DNA of 64,000 nt from Alphaproteobacteria bacterium (GTDB lineage Bacteria > Pseudomonadota > Alphaproteobacteria > Caulobacterales > Parvularculaceae), in the NCBI GenBank assembly GCA_030433215.1, contig JAUIMC010000008.1, positions 62,001-126,000 of the forward strand, read 5' to 3'. The notes under the pieces were generated by a model, which was not told where the DNA came from, did not search any database, and was given only the letters and a program-made list of their open reading frames with translations. Made by a program: the position numbers and the translations under genes. Shown one piece after another: positions 9,808 through 18,021 of the stretch (its first letter is position 1; each line of letters opens with the position of its first letter).

Positions 9808-9894
9808 GGCATTTTCGAAGCCCTTATGCTAGGGTGGGGACTGGCGGATCGCGCGACGCGCAAGGCCGCCGCGTGACGAAGGAGTGCAGGGCCC

Positions 9895-11262
9895 ATGCGG
9901 GGCGACGACCAGATGACCGGCAAACGCGAAATTTTCGGCACCGACGGCGTGCGCGGCCTCGCCAATGCAGGCGCGATGACGCCGGACAATATCATGGCGC
10001 TCGGCCTCGCCGTGGGGCGGGTGTTCAAGAACGGCGCGCACCGCCATCGCGTGGTGATCGGCAAGGATACGCGCCTGTCCGGCTATATGATCGAGCCTGC
10101 GCTGACCGCCGGCTTCGCCGCCTCCGGCATGGATGTTTTCCTGCTCGGTCCCTTGCCGACGCCGGCCATGGCGATGCTGACGCGGTCCTTGCGCGCCGAT
10201 CTCGGCGTTATGATCTCCGCCTCGCATAATCCCTATTTCGACAATGGCGTGAAATTTTTCGGTCCCGACGGGTTCAAGCTGTCCGATGAAACCGAGCTCG
10301 AGATCGAGCGCCTGATCAAGGAAGGCCCGGGCGCAGGGCTCGCTGATTCCGCCGATCTCGGCCGGGTGAAGCGCGTCGAGGATGCGGGCGCGCGCTATAT
10401 CGAATTCGCGAAAGCCGCTTTTCCGCGCCGCTCCTCTCTTGAAGGGGTGCGCGTCGTCATCGATTGCGCGAATGGCGCCGGTTACAAGGTCGCCCCGACC
10501 GTGCTCTGGGAACTCGGCGCCGAAGTGAAGATGATCGGCGACGAGCCCAACGGCTTCAACATCAACCAGAATGTGGGCTCCACGGCGCCGAAGAAGATGC
10601 AGGATGCGGTGCTCGAATATCGCGCCGATATCGGCATTGCGCTCGACGGCGACGCCGACCGGGTCATCATCGCCGATGAAAAAGGCCGGCTTGTCGACGG
10701 CGATCAGATTCTGGCTCTGATCGCGCGGGCCTGGAAAAAGAGCGGCGCCTTGAAGGGCGGCGGCGTGGTCTCCACCGTGATGGCCAATATGGGCCTCCAT
10801 AAATTCCTGGAGAGCGAAGGGCTTTCCCTGCTGCGCACGAAAGTCGGCGACCGCTATGTCGTTGAGGAGATGCGCGCACGCGGCATCAATGTCGGCGGCG
10901 AGCCCTCGGGCCATGTAGTGCTGTCCGATTACGGCACCACGGGCGACGGTCTCGTGACGGCCTTGCAGGTGCTGGCGGTGGTCGTCGACGAAGGCCGCAA
11001 GGTCAGCGACGTCTGCAACTGTTTCGAGCCCTTCCCGCAGTTGCTGCGCAATGTCCGCTACAAGGGCGGCGACCCCCTGGAGGCCGAAGGCGTCAAGCTC
11101 GCCATCAAGGCGGGCGAGGACAAGCTCGGGTCGAAAGGGCGTCTCGTGATCCGCAAATCCGGCACCGAACCGCTGATTCGGGTCATGGGCGAGGGCGAAA
11201 GCGCGGCGCTTGTGGATGGCGTGGTAAGCGACATCTGCGCGGCTGTCGAAGCCGCGGCCTAA
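9895..11262 (+). CDS. glmM: GlmM, phosphoglucosamine mutase
   Basis: 455 residues. FGTDGVRG at the N-terminus, the phosphoserine loop SASHNP (about residue 108), the metal-binding loop DGDADR (about 250) and the C-terminal phosphate-binding loop [12 protein letters not shown] identify GlmM. It interconverts glucosamine-6-phosphate and glucosamine-1-phosphate for peptidoglycan and lipid A. AAGGAG at 9879-9884 is 10 bases from the ATG at 9895. An in-frame ATG at 9913 would fit the family start ([12 protein letters not shown]) but lies 28 bases from that site. Confidence 0.97.
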   Translation: MRGDDQMTGKREIFGTDGVRGLANAGAMTPDNIMALGLAVGRVFKNGAHRHRVVIGKDTRLSGYMIEPALTAGFAASGMDVFLLGPLPTPAMAMLTRSLRADLGVMISASHNPYFDNGVKFFGPDGFKLSDETELEIERLIKEGPGAGLADSADLGRVKRVEDAGARYIEFAKAAFPRRSSLEGVRVVIDCANGAGYKVAPTVLWELGAEVKMIGDEPNGFNINQNVGSTAPKKMQDAVLEYRADIGIALDGDADRVIIADEKGRLVDGDQILALIARAWKKSGALKGGGVVSTVMANMGLHKFLESEGLSLLRTKVGDRYVVEEMRARGINVGGEPSGHVVLSDYGTTGDGLVTALQVLAVVVDEGRKVSDVCNCFEPFPQLLRNVRYKGGDPLEAEGVKLAIKAGEDKLGSKGRLVIRKSGTEPLIRVMGEGESAALVDGVVSDICAAVEAAA

Positions 11263-11280
11263 AGCTTTCCGCCAAAACGA

Positions 11281-11314
11281 AAACGGCCGGGCGCGGGGAC
11301 CGCCCGGCCGTTCT
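11281..11314. terminator. Bidirectional hairpin between glmM and the convergent peroxidase gene
   Basis: A perfect 12-bp stem (AACGGCCGGGCG at 11282-11293 with CGCCCGGCCGTT at 11301-11312) has a 7-base loop. It lies between two convergent genes and could terminate both, with A/T residues flanking either side. Confidence 0.8.
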
Positions 11315-11324
11315 CACGCCGGCG

Positions 11325-11873
11325 CTACGCGGCTTGCTGCTGCGTGCGCACCACGGGGAAGTCGATCGCCGTTTCGGCGACGTGATTGATATAGTTGGTC
11401 AGGATATTGGCGACCGTGACGGCCACGGTCTCAACGATCTCGCCTTCGCTGAGGCCGCCATTGCGGGCGTCGGCGATATCCGCGTTGGAGACGAGGCCGC
11501 GCTTGTCGACGACGGCGACGGCGAATTTCAGGATCGCGTTCAGTTTCGGATCGGACGAGCGGCCATTGAGGCGCGCGGTGATTTCCGTCTGGTCCACTTT
11601 GAGGTTTTTCGAAATCGCCGAATGAGCGGAGGCGCAGTAATCGCAGGTGTTTGCGCCGGCGACGGCGAGCGCCACGGCTTCGCGGGTTTTCTGATCGAAG
11701 GAGCCTTCGCCCAGCGTGTCGTTGAAATTCAGCGCGGCGGCGAGGACGGCCGGTTCATTGGCCATGACGCGATAAAGATTCGGGACCATCCCGACTTTCG
11801 ATTTGATGGCGCCGAAGAGATTTGCGGCTTCCGGCGAGGCGGCGTTGTCTGAAACGGGATTAAGGCGTGACAT
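11325..11873 (-). CDS. AhpD-like carboxymuconolactone-decarboxylase-family peroxidase
   Basis: 182 residues. The central motif TCDYCASAHSAI (about 76-87) contains the CxxC...H triad of AhpD-type alkylhydroperoxidases, and the surrounding helices (REAVALAVAGAN, LKFAVAVVDKRG) match the CMD fold. Such proteins reduce peroxides using the CxxC pair. The gene is divergent from a TetR regulator, with about 148 bases between starts, so TetR control is likely. Typical TetR/peroxidase pairs respond to electrophiles or oxidants, but the inducer here is unknown. Confidence 0.85.
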   Translation of the reverse strand: MSRLNPVSDNAASPEAANLFGAIKSKVGMVPNLYRVMANEPAVLAAALNFNDTLGEGSFDQKTREAVALAVAGANTCDYCASAHSAISKNLKVDQTEITARLNGRSSDPKLNAILKFAVAVVDKRGLVSNADIADARNGGLSEGEIVETVAVTVANILTNYINHVAETAIDFPVVRTQQQAA

Positions 11874-11964
11874 AGGGTTTCTCCTTTAGCGGTTATGGGT
11901 TCGATCTTGTTTTGCCCCGGTGTTGTTGTGCCCGGCTGCAGGCTCCATATGGAATTACGGACTG

Positions 11965-11995
11965 ATTGGTCAATAATTGGATCCGGACTATCCGG
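11965..11995. promoter_or_regulatory. Candidate operator half-sites between peroxidase and tetR genes
   Basis: Two inverted repeats sit in the divergent intergenic region: ATTG-GT-CAAT (11965-11974) and CCGGA-CTA-TCCGG (11983-11995, perfect 5-bp arms). They lie 27-60 bases before the tetR start, where a TetR-family autorepressor would bind. Binding is inferred. Confidence 0.4.
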
Positions 11996-12021
11996 TAACG
12001 ATAGAGTGAGAGGATTTACCG

Positions 12022-12591
12022 ATGGCGCGCTTGCGGGAATTCGATATCGACGAAGCCCTGGACGCGATGATGGATGTCTTCTGGCGCGAGGGCTATGAGG
12101 GCGCGTCGATGCAGGACATCGAGGCGGCGACGGGGCTGAACAAGCAGAGCCTTTACCGTGTCTTTGCCGACAAGCGGGCGATGTATCTCGCCGCGCTCGC
12201 CCGCTATGAGGAGATGGCGTCGGCCAGGATAGAAGAGATGCTGACCCGCGCGGGGACGCCTGAAGCGCGCTTTCGCGCGCTTTTCGACGATCTTCTGGCG
12301 CAGGCGGCGAAAGGCGAGCGGTCGGGCTGCTTTCTCTGTAACGCCGCGGCCGACCAGGGCCAGCAGGACAAGGTGACAACCGAGCGGGTCGCCGCCGCCA
12401 TGCGGCGCATCGAGAAAATCTTTCGCGCCGGTCTTGCGGAAGCCCCCGCCTATCAGCGCGACGCGCAGGCCCGCGAGGAAAAAGCGGCTTCCCTTATGGC
12501 CGCCTATCTGGGGCTGCGCGTTTTGAGCAAAGCGAACGCGCCCTTGCGGCTTTTGAAAGAGGCGGCGGCGGGTGCGTTGGCGGACATATAA
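12022..12591 (+). CDS. TetR/AcrR-family transcriptional regulator
   Basis: 189 residues. The N-terminal helix-turn-helix (about 8-55) reads FDIDEALDAMMDVFWREGYEGASMQDIEAATGLNKQSLYRVFADKRAMYLAAL, with the TetR hallmark G-(L/M)-x(4)-LYxxFxxK. The C-terminal helical domain contains GCFLCNAAAD, typical of TetR members with a C-terminal NEMDC-like ligand domain. It probably represses the divergent AhpD-like gene and itself. GAGAGGA lies 8 bases upstream of the ATG, and a terminator follows immediately. Confidence 0.88.
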   Translation: MARLREFDIDEALDAMMDVFWREGYEGASMQDIEAATGLNKQSLYRVFADKRAMYLAALARYEEMASARIEEMLTRAGTPEARFRALFDDLLAQAAKGERSGCFLCNAAADQGQQDKVTTERVAAAMRRIEKIFRAGLAEAPAYQRDAQAREEKAASLMAAYLGLRVLSKANAPLRLLKEAAAGALADI

Positions 12592-12629
12592 AAACCCGCC
12601 GGCAGGATACGCATGCCGGCGGGCTTTGA
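12591..12629 (+). terminator. Terminator after the tetR gene
   Basis: A 9-bp stem (CCCGCCGGC at 12595-12603 with GCCGGCGGG at 12615-12623) is preceded by A-residues and followed by a short CTTTG. It could serve both this gene and the convergent secreted-protein gene. Confidence 0.65.
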
Positions 12630-12652
12630 AGACGCTCTAAAGACTGAGCGGT

Positions 12653-13102
12653 TTAAGTGATGATGCGGATCTCGGCGCGGCGCGAACATTCGCGGCGAGC
12701 GATCCGGTGCAGGCGGCGGTTCGGCACATAGCGGGCCTGGGGGCCGCGCGCATCGACCGTGCAGAGAAGGCGCTGGCCGTGACGCGTGCGCACCACCCGT
12801 TCGGTCAGCACGATGCGGGCGCGATAGCGCGTGTCATAGACTTCGCGATTGACGAGACGCCCGCCGCCCCGGCCGCGATGGTCGCCGCGATAGCCATTGC
12901 GGCGGCCGCGGTCGTCATAACGGTCATAGCGATTGTACCGGCCGCGGCGGTCATGGTCGCGATCGCTGATGCTGATCGAGAAACTGACGCCCGAGTCGCG
13001 GCGCTGTTCGGGGTGACGGTCAGGCGCGGCCGAAGCCGCGCCGAAGCCAAGCGCCGAGACGGCGAGGCCGGCGGCGATCAACGGTTTCAGGAATTTTTTC
13101 AT
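12653..13102 (-). CDS. Secreted Arg/Tyr/Gly-rich small basic protein, unknown function
   Basis: 149 residues from the ATG at 13102, with GGAG 5 bases upstream. The frame stays open much further upstream, but that extension has no signal peptide at its start and is rejected. A clear signal peptide (KKFLKPLIAAGLAVSALGFGAASAA) is followed by a low-complexity region rich in R, D, G and Y (about 40-90: RGRYNRYDRYDDRGRRNGYRG type), then a basic C-terminal domain (TVDARGPQARYVPNRRLHRIARREC) with two cysteines. Similar Arg-rich periplasmic proteins are common in alphaproteobacteria without a known role. I do not recognise the family. Confidence 0.75.
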   Translation of the reverse strand: MKKFLKPLIAAGLAVSALGFGAASAAPDRHPEQRRDSGVSFSISISDRDHDRRGRYNRYDRYDDRGRRNGYRGDHRGRGGGRLVNREVYDTRYRARIVLTERVVRTRHGQRLLCTVDARGPQARYVPNRRLHRIARRECSRRAEIRIIT

Positions 13103-13324
13103 GTCGGTCTCCGTGCTTGCCCCAGCCGGATGTCGATAACCGCCAACATGGCCGCAGAATGCGGCGAGATTGGCGCAATTTAGGGTCGAAAAGCCGCCGG
13201 AGAGGCCAATCCGCGCAACTCTTTGTGAAGGGCGCGCGAGCGTCCGGCGATGGCCGGATATTGGGCAGGGGGCGCGCAGGGAGGCGATTGCGCGCGCGGC
13301 GCAAATCGTCTTAATAATTTCCCC

Positions 13325-13816
13325 ATGGGCTTTACGAATGGACAGGCGATGACAGGCGCGGGCGCTGAGAAAGACGGCGACGGCGCGCCGCCTATGGAAA
13401 ATTGCGGCCTCGCGGCGGCGATCGACGTCGTCGGCGACCGCTGGACCCTGCTCATCATCCGCTCCGCGCTTTATGGCGTGACCCGCTTCGACGAGTTGCA
13501 GACGAGCCTCGCCATGCCCCGCACGGTGCTGTCGAGCCGGCTGAAGCGGCTTGTGGAGCACGGGGTGTTGCGCCGCCGCGCCTATAAGGAAGAGGGCCAG
13601 CGCACGCGCCACCAATATGTGCTGACCCAGAAAGGCGTCGATCTCGCGCTGCCCTTGATGGCGCTGATGCAATGGGGCCAGAAGCACGTCCTCACGCAAG
13701 GCGGCGCTCCTGGCATTATCAGCCGGCGCACCGGCCAGCCCCTGCAGCTCGGTCTCATTGACAATACCGGCTCGACCGCGGCGCTGACCGACGTCCAGTT
13801 CCGCAAAGCCTCCTAA
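13325..13816 (+). CDS. HxlR-family winged-helix regulator
   Basis: About 163 residues. The HxlR signature runs NCGLAAAIDVVGDRWTLLIIRSALYGVTRFDELQ... followed by MPRTVLSSRLKRLVEHGVLRR and the wing (QRTRHQYVLTQKG). The family regulates aldehyde, quinone or drug responses. The start is uncertain: ATG 13325 lies just after TTAATAATTT, which could be a -10 box giving a leaderless transcript; ATG 13349 is the alternative. No Shine-Dalgarno sequence is obvious for either. The cysteine just before the HTH core (ENCG) is a conserved redox-sensing position in several members. Confidence 0.85.
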   Translation: MGFTNGQAMTGAGAEKDGDGAPPMENCGLAAAIDVVGDRWTLLIIRSALYGVTRFDELQTSLAMPRTVLSSRLKRLVEHGVLRRRAYKEEGQRTRHQYVLTQKGVDLALPLMALMQWGQKHVLTQGGAPGIISRRTGQPLQLGLIDNTGSTAALTDVQFRKAS

Positions 13817-14250
13817 GCCAGATCCATCGTCATTTGCGGCGCGCCGTCAGAGGTTTTCTCCGCCGTCACGCCTTCCTGGCCGATAACCGCCGACACGCGG
13901 CTGCGATAAGCCGAAAAGCTCTCGAAACTGACGACGTCCACCGGTTCGTCGAACTGGATGACGACGCGCAAATGATCGTCCTGCATGGCGCGCAGCGCGA
14001 TAATCTCGCCCGTGAACGCCTGGCCGAGATAGCGGCCGCTGACGCGCGAGCCCAGTTGAAAGCGCTTTAAAGGCGGCCGGTTGCCGGCCGCCGCATGCAG
14101 CGTGTTCCAGTCGCGAAAGCCGTATTGTTTCGCAACCAGCTCCAGGCTTTCGCTGTGGGTGAGAAAATCGCCGTCTTCATCGAGACCGGCGCGCAGGCGT
14201 CTCGCCTGTTGTTTGAGCGCATCAAGAGACGGCAAAGTGGGATCGGTCAT
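13813..14250 (-). CDS. Glyoxalase-superfamily-associated small protein
   Basis: 145 residues, starting at the ATG at 14250, where GAGG lies 6 bases upstream. The N-terminus (LDALKQQARRLRAGLDEDGDFLTHSESLELVAKQYGFRDWNTLHAAAG) is a motif I associate with alphaproteobacterial proteins annotated as glyoxalase superfamily. The remainder (RFQLGSRVSGRYLGQAFTGEIIALRAM...) looks like a small beta-rich domain. It overlaps the HxlR gene by 4 bases, tail to tail. The function is not established; the assignment is by pattern memory only. Confidence 0.6.
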   Translation of the reverse strand: MTDPTLPSLDALKQQARRLRAGLDEDGDFLTHSESLELVAKQYGFRDWNTLHAAAGNRPPLKRFQLGSRVSGRYLGQAFTGEIIALRAMQDDHLRVVIQFDEPVDVVSFESFSAYRSRVSAVIGQEGVTAEKTSDGAPQMTMDLA

Positions 14251-14433
14251 GGCAAGCCTCGTCTTTCGCCATGCGGAATGTTCAGATGGGGCTCGCATTG
14301 CCATCGGTCCGCAGGGCTTCATGAAAGCGGGCTGAACCAAGGATCAATCGAAGGACTTCACCAAAAGCTGAAAAGCTCGCGAGCGGCTGGGGCCTTCACC
14401 CGTGGCGGGAAATAGGCGCGGGGGCCGCGCCTG

Positions 14434-14628
14434 TCAATCTGTCTTGTTCGCGCGCCGGCCGCCCGTGGCGATCACCGCGCCGGCGACGATCAGGAAAATC
14501 CCGAACCCGAAGAGGAGCCAGGACGCGGCAGGGTCCGCGCCGAGGCGGAAGGCGGCGCCCGGAAAAAGCTGGATCGCCAGCGCCGCAAGGCATGAGCCGA
14601 GCCCGGTTGAAATCAGCATGTTGGTCAT
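14434..14628 (-). CDS. Small two-helix membrane protein, unknown
   Basis: 64 residues from the ATG at 14628, preceded by GGGAGAG. Two hydrophobic segments (about 4-22, STGLGSCLAALAIQLF; about 33-53, SWLLFGFGIFLIVAGAVIAT) are followed by a basic tail GGRRANK, which suggests an inner-membrane hairpin with the tail in the cytoplasm. There is no recognised family. It diverges from thiD. Confidence 0.6.
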   Translation of the reverse strand: MTNMLISTGLGSCLAALAIQLFPGAAFRLGADPAASWLLFGFGIFLIVAGAVIATGGRRANKTD

Positions 14629-14768
14629 GAAAAGCTCTCCCTCGCCGTCGCTTTTCGAGCCTCTATTGCGCAATTCGGGCGCATGTTTGAAAACCTCGTG
14701 GCGGATTGTAGCAAAAGTGGTGGCCGGTTTTGCGTCAGCAATCCGCCAAAAGGAAAAACAAGGCGACA

Positions 14769-15572
14769 ATGGGAAGGTTTATGAAAGGCCGCGTCCTCAT
14801 CATCGCCGGGTCGGACCCCTCGGGCGGCGCCGGCATCCAGGCCGACATCAAGACCGTGACGGCGCTCGGCGGCTATGCGGCGGCGGCGATCACCGCGCTC
14901 ACCGTGCAGAACACGAAAGGCGTTTCCGCCGTGCATGGCGTCGCGCCGGAAATCGTCGCCGCGCAGATCGAGGCGGTGATGGACGATATCGGCGCCGACG
15001 CCATCAAGATCGGCATGATCGGGGACGTCGAAACCGCCAAAGTCATTGAAGCGGCTTTGAAAAAACACGCCTCCGTTGCTGTCGTGCTCGATCCCGTCTT
15101 GGTCGCGACCAGCGGCGATGCGCTCGCGAAAGACGGCGTTGCGGCGTTCATTCGCGACCGCCTTCTTCCACTCGCGGCGGTGATTACGCCGAACACGGAT
15201 GAAGCGGCGGCGCTCACCGGGCTTCGCATCGGGGCGCGAGAAGACAAAATCCAGGCGGGAAAAGCCCTGATCGGGGCGGGCGCCGCCGCCGCCCTCGTCA
15301 AGGGCGGGCACGGGACGGGCGAAACGGCCGAGGACGTGCTGGTGCTGGAAGGCGGCGAGCGCGTCTATTCCAATCCGCGCCTTGAGACCACGTCGACCCA
15401 TGGCACAGGGTGCACGCTTGCATCCGCTATCGCGACAGGGCTGGCGCAGGGAATGGCGCTGCCCGCGGCGGTCAAACGCGCCATCGACTATACGCACAAG
15501 GCCATCGACACGGCGCCGGGTTTCGGCGGCGGGCATGGGCCGCTCAATCACGCTCATCCGTGTGAGGATTGA
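14769..15572 (+). CDS. thiD: ThiD, hydroxymethylpyrimidine / HMP-phosphate kinase
   Basis: 267 residues. RVLIIAGSDPSGGAGIQADIKT at the N-terminus and TTSTHGTGCTLASAIAT near residue 215 are the ribokinase-fold signatures of ThiD; the latter holds the anion hole and catalytic base. It phosphorylates HMP and HMP-P in thiamine synthesis, directly after ThiC. ATG 14769 has AAGG 5 bases upstream. The family-like start MKGR at 14781 is the alternative. It is not linked to thiC (12 kb away) and no riboswitch is visible before it. Confidence 0.95.
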   Translation: MGRFMKGRVLIIAGSDPSGGAGIQADIKTVTALGGYAAAAITALTVQNTKGVSAVHGVAPEIVAAQIEAVMDDIGADAIKIGMIGDVETAKVIEAALKKHASVAVVLDPVLVATSGDALAKDGVAAFIRDRLLPLAAVITPNTDEAAALTGLRIGAREDKIQAGKALIGAGAAAALVKGGHGTGETAEDVLVLEGGERVYSNPRLETTSTHGTGCTLASAIATGLAQGMALPAAVKRAIDYTHKAIDTAPGFGGGHGPLNHAHPCED

Positions 15573-15670
15573 GCCGCGCCAGCGCTGCTATCGAAAACAG
15601 AAGATATTCTGGTTTGCCTGGAATTCCTTCCGGTTCGATATGAACAACGAGAGATGAGGAGACACGCGCC

Positions 15671-16558
15671 ATGGCCGATTATGATTTCGTGACGCTCGAC
15701 GTTTTCACGGACAGGAAATTCACCGGCAACCAGCTTGCCGTCCTTCTCGATGCGCAAGGGCTGACGCTCGACCAGATGCAGACCATCACGCGCGAATTCA
15801 ATTACGCGGAATCGACCTTTGTCCTGCCGCCGGAAAATCCGGAAAACACCGCGCGCGTACGGATATTCACGCCGGGCTATGAGATGCCTTTCGCCGGCCA
15901 TCCGACCGTCGGGACGGCGATTGCGGTCGCCCGCGCAAGGGGCCTTAAAGGCGAGGTCCGGCTGGAGCTCAATACAGGCGTGTTTCCGGTCAGGGTCGAT
16001 CTCTCCGAAGATTCCGGCTTCGCCGAGTTTCAAAACCCCAACCTGCCGGAAGAGACCGGCGCGGCGCCCTCTGCCGAAAAGATCGCCGCGGCTCTTTCGC
16101 TGCCTGCCGATGTTCTCGACGCGGGGGATCACAAGCCCCGCCGCTGCGGCGCCGGCGTGGATTATGTCTATGTGAAAACCTCGCTCGAGAACGTGAAGAA
16201 GGCGAAAGTGAACAGCGCCGCCTGGGATGCGCTGGAGATAGACGAGATCGTCGGCCTTTATCTCTATGCTGAGGGCGGCGAGGCCGCGGACGCCGATTAC
16301 CATGTGCGCATGTTCGCCCCCGGGGCCGGCGTCATGGAGGACCCGGCGACCGGCAGCGCGGCGGCGGGCTTCCCGGCGCAGATCGTCCGCAGCCAGAGCG
16401 TTCCGGATGGCGAACATCGCTTGGTGATCGAGCAGGGCTTCGAAATGGGCCGGCCGAGCCGTCTCCTGGCGACGGTCGCGGTCGAGAACGGCGCTGTGCG
16501 CTCCGTGCGCATCGGCGGCGACGCGGTGTTCGTCCAGGAGGGGCGGATTTCGGTCTGA
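15671..16558 (+). CDS. PhzF-family isomerase/epimerase-like protein
   Basis: 295 residues. FTGNQLAVLLDA (about 18-29), NYAESTFVL with the conserved glutamate at about residue 45, PFAGHPTVGTA (about 72-82) and MEDPATGSAAAG (about 217-228) match the PhzF/YddE fold. PhzF isomerises a phenazine precursor, but most family members are uncharacterised and no other phenazine gene is nearby. A purine-rich GAGATGAGGAG lies upstream. Substrate unknown. Confidence 0.88.
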   Translation: MADYDFVTLDVFTDRKFTGNQLAVLLDAQGLTLDQMQTITREFNYAESTFVLPPENPENTARVRIFTPGYEMPFAGHPTVGTAIAVARARGLKGEVRLELNTGVFPVRVDLSEDSGFAEFQNPNLPEETGAAPSAEKIAAALSLPADVLDAGDHKPRRCGAGVDYVYVKTSLENVKKAKVNSAAWDALEIDEIVGLYLYAEGGEAADADYHVRMFAPGAGVMEDPATGSAAAGFPAQIVRSQSVPDGEHRLVIEQGFEMGRPSRLLATVAVENGAVRSVRIGGDAVFVQEGRISV

Positions 16559-16699
16559 GCCCCTTTGCCGGCGGGGCCTAAGGCGTCTTTACCCGCCGTT
16601 TACGCTTCGCGCGCCCGCAGCTTCTTTTTCCCGAAAGAGAGAAAATCTCTTCATGGCGCGCCATTTTGTCATTTGACGGCGCCGCCCCATCCATGCAAT

Positions 16700-16762
16700 G
16701 CCATGCGCGGGCCACGCCTCCCCAACGAGGCGCGACCCATCTGAGAGGATGGGAGTAAAAAC
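16700..16762 (+). ncRNA. serC-type leader RNA (cis-regulatory)
   Basis: Two tandem hairpins lie directly before serC: CGCCTC/GAGGCG (16715-16720, 16727-16732) and CCCATC/GATGGG (16736-16741, 16748-16753). The second hairpin contains part of the Shine-Dalgarno GGGAG (16751-16755), 7 bases before the ATG. This is the arrangement of the alphaproteobacterial serC RNA motif described upstream of serC-serA operons, whose ligand is not known to me. The match is by position and structure; a covariance-model score would settle it. Confidence 0.75.
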
Positions 16763-17920
16763 ATGACTCAGAAACCGTCTGCGCGCCCCCAGCGCGCTTA
16801 TTTTTCGTCCGGACCCTGCGCAAAGCGCCCTGGTTGGTCTCCGGAAAATCTTCAAACCGACACCCTCGGCCGCTCGCATCGTTCGAAGCTCGGCAAAGCC
16901 CGTCTTCAGGATGCGATTGCGCGCACACGCGCGCTGTTGGGCGTGCCTGACGATTACCGCATCGGCATTGTGCCGGCGTCGGACACCGGCGCCGTTGAAA
17001 TGGCTATGTGGTCCATGTTGGGCGAGCGCCCCGTGGACATGCTCGCCTGGGAAAGCTTCGGCGAAGGCTGGATCACCGATGCGGTGAAGCAGCTGAAACT
17101 CGATGCGCGGGTCTTGAAGGCGCCCTACGGCGAAATTGCCGACCTTGCCGCCGTCGATCCCAAGCACGACGTCGTTTTCACCTGGAACGGCACCACCTCG
17201 GGCGTGCGCGTGCCGAACGCCGACTGGATCAGCGAGGCCCGCGAAGGCGTCACGATCTGCGACGCGACGTCTGCGGTTTTCGCGCAACCGCTCGACTGGC
17301 CGAAGCTCGATGTCGTCACCTATTCCTGGCAGAAAGTGCTGGGCGGCGAGGGGGCCCATGGCGTTCTCATTCTGTCGCCCCGCGCGGTCGAGCGGCTTGA
17401 AAGCTACACGCCGCCCTGGCCGCTGCCGAAGCTGTTCCGCCTCACCAAGGGCGGCAAGCTCAATGAGGGCATTTTCGAGGGCGCGACCATCAATACGCCG
17501 TCCATGCTCTGCGTCGAGGATTATCTCGACGCCCTGAAATGGGCCGAAAGCCTCGGCGGGATCGAGGCGCTCCACGCCCGCGCCGACGCCAATGCGGCGG
17601 CGCTCGGCGATTTCGTCGAAGGCGCGGACTGGCTCGATCATCTCTGCGCCGATCCGGCGATCCGCTCCAACACTTCCGTGTGCCTGAAGATTGTCGATCC
17701 CGACATCGTCAAGCTCGACGAGGACGCGCAGCGTGCTTTCGTGAAGGCAATGGACAAGCTGCTCGAAGCGGAGGGCGCAGCCTACGACATCAACGGCTAT
17801 CGCGACGCGCCCCCGGGCCTTCGCATCTGGTGCGGCGCCACGGTCGAGACCGCGGATGTCAAGGCGCTCGGTCCCTGGCTCGACTGGGCCTTCGCCGAAG
17901 CGAAAAAATCCCTCAGTTAA
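16763..17920 (+). CDS. serC: SerC, phosphoserine aminotransferase
   Basis: 385 residues. [14 protein letters not shown] at the N-terminus, [13 protein letters not shown], the strand [14 protein letters not shown] and the PLP-lysine motif [15 protein letters not shown] (about 188-202) mark the long alphaproteobacterial SerC type, distinct in sequence from the enterobacterial enzyme. It converts 3-phosphohydroxypyruvate and glutamate to phosphoserine. serA follows after about 100 bases, and the pair is probably cotranscribed from the promoter upstream of the leader RNA. Confidence 0.95.
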   Translation: MTQKPSARPQRAYFSSGPCAKRPGWSPENLQTDTLGRSHRSKLGKARLQDAIARTRALLGVPDDYRIGIVPASDTGAVEMAMWSMLGERPVDMLAWESFGEGWITDAVKQLKLDARVLKAPYGEIADLAAVDPKHDVVFTWNGTTSGVRVPNADWISEAREGVTICDATSAVFAQPLDWPKLDVVTYSWQKVLGGEGAHGVLILSPRAVERLESYTPPWPLPKLFRLTKGGKLNEGIFEGATINTPSMLCVEDYLDALKWAESLGGIEALHARADANAAALGDFVEGADWLDHLCADPAIRSNTSVCLKIVDPDIVKLDEDAQRAFVKAMDKLLEAEGAAYDINGYRDAPPGLRIWCGATVETADVKALGPWLDWAFAEAKKSLS

Positions 17921-17936
17921 CAGATTAAATCCGCTC

Positions 17937-18000
17937 GTTCCGGCGAAGGCCGGAACCTTGTTCCCAAGCGTGAAGAGATCCCGGCTTTCGCCGGGATGAG
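17937..18000. repeat. Pair of REP-like palindromes between serC and serA
   Basis: Two palindromes, GTTCCGGCGAAGGCCGGAAC (17937-17956) and ATCCCGGCTTTCGCCGGGAT (17978-17997), are separated by about 21 bases. Both use the core CCGGC-(G/T)(A/T)-GCCGG. They are the kind of short interspersed palindrome found between alphaproteobacterial genes. Together they would form strong mRNA hairpins inside the serC-serA transcript. Confidence 0.7.
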
Positions 18001-18021
18001 CGGTAAAAAAGGAATAAACTT

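Noticed and set aside
13103-13699. N-terminal extension of the secreted Arg-rich protein frame
   Set aside because: The signal peptide and ribosome site lie at 13102; the extension overlaps the HxlR gene on the other strand and has shadow composition.
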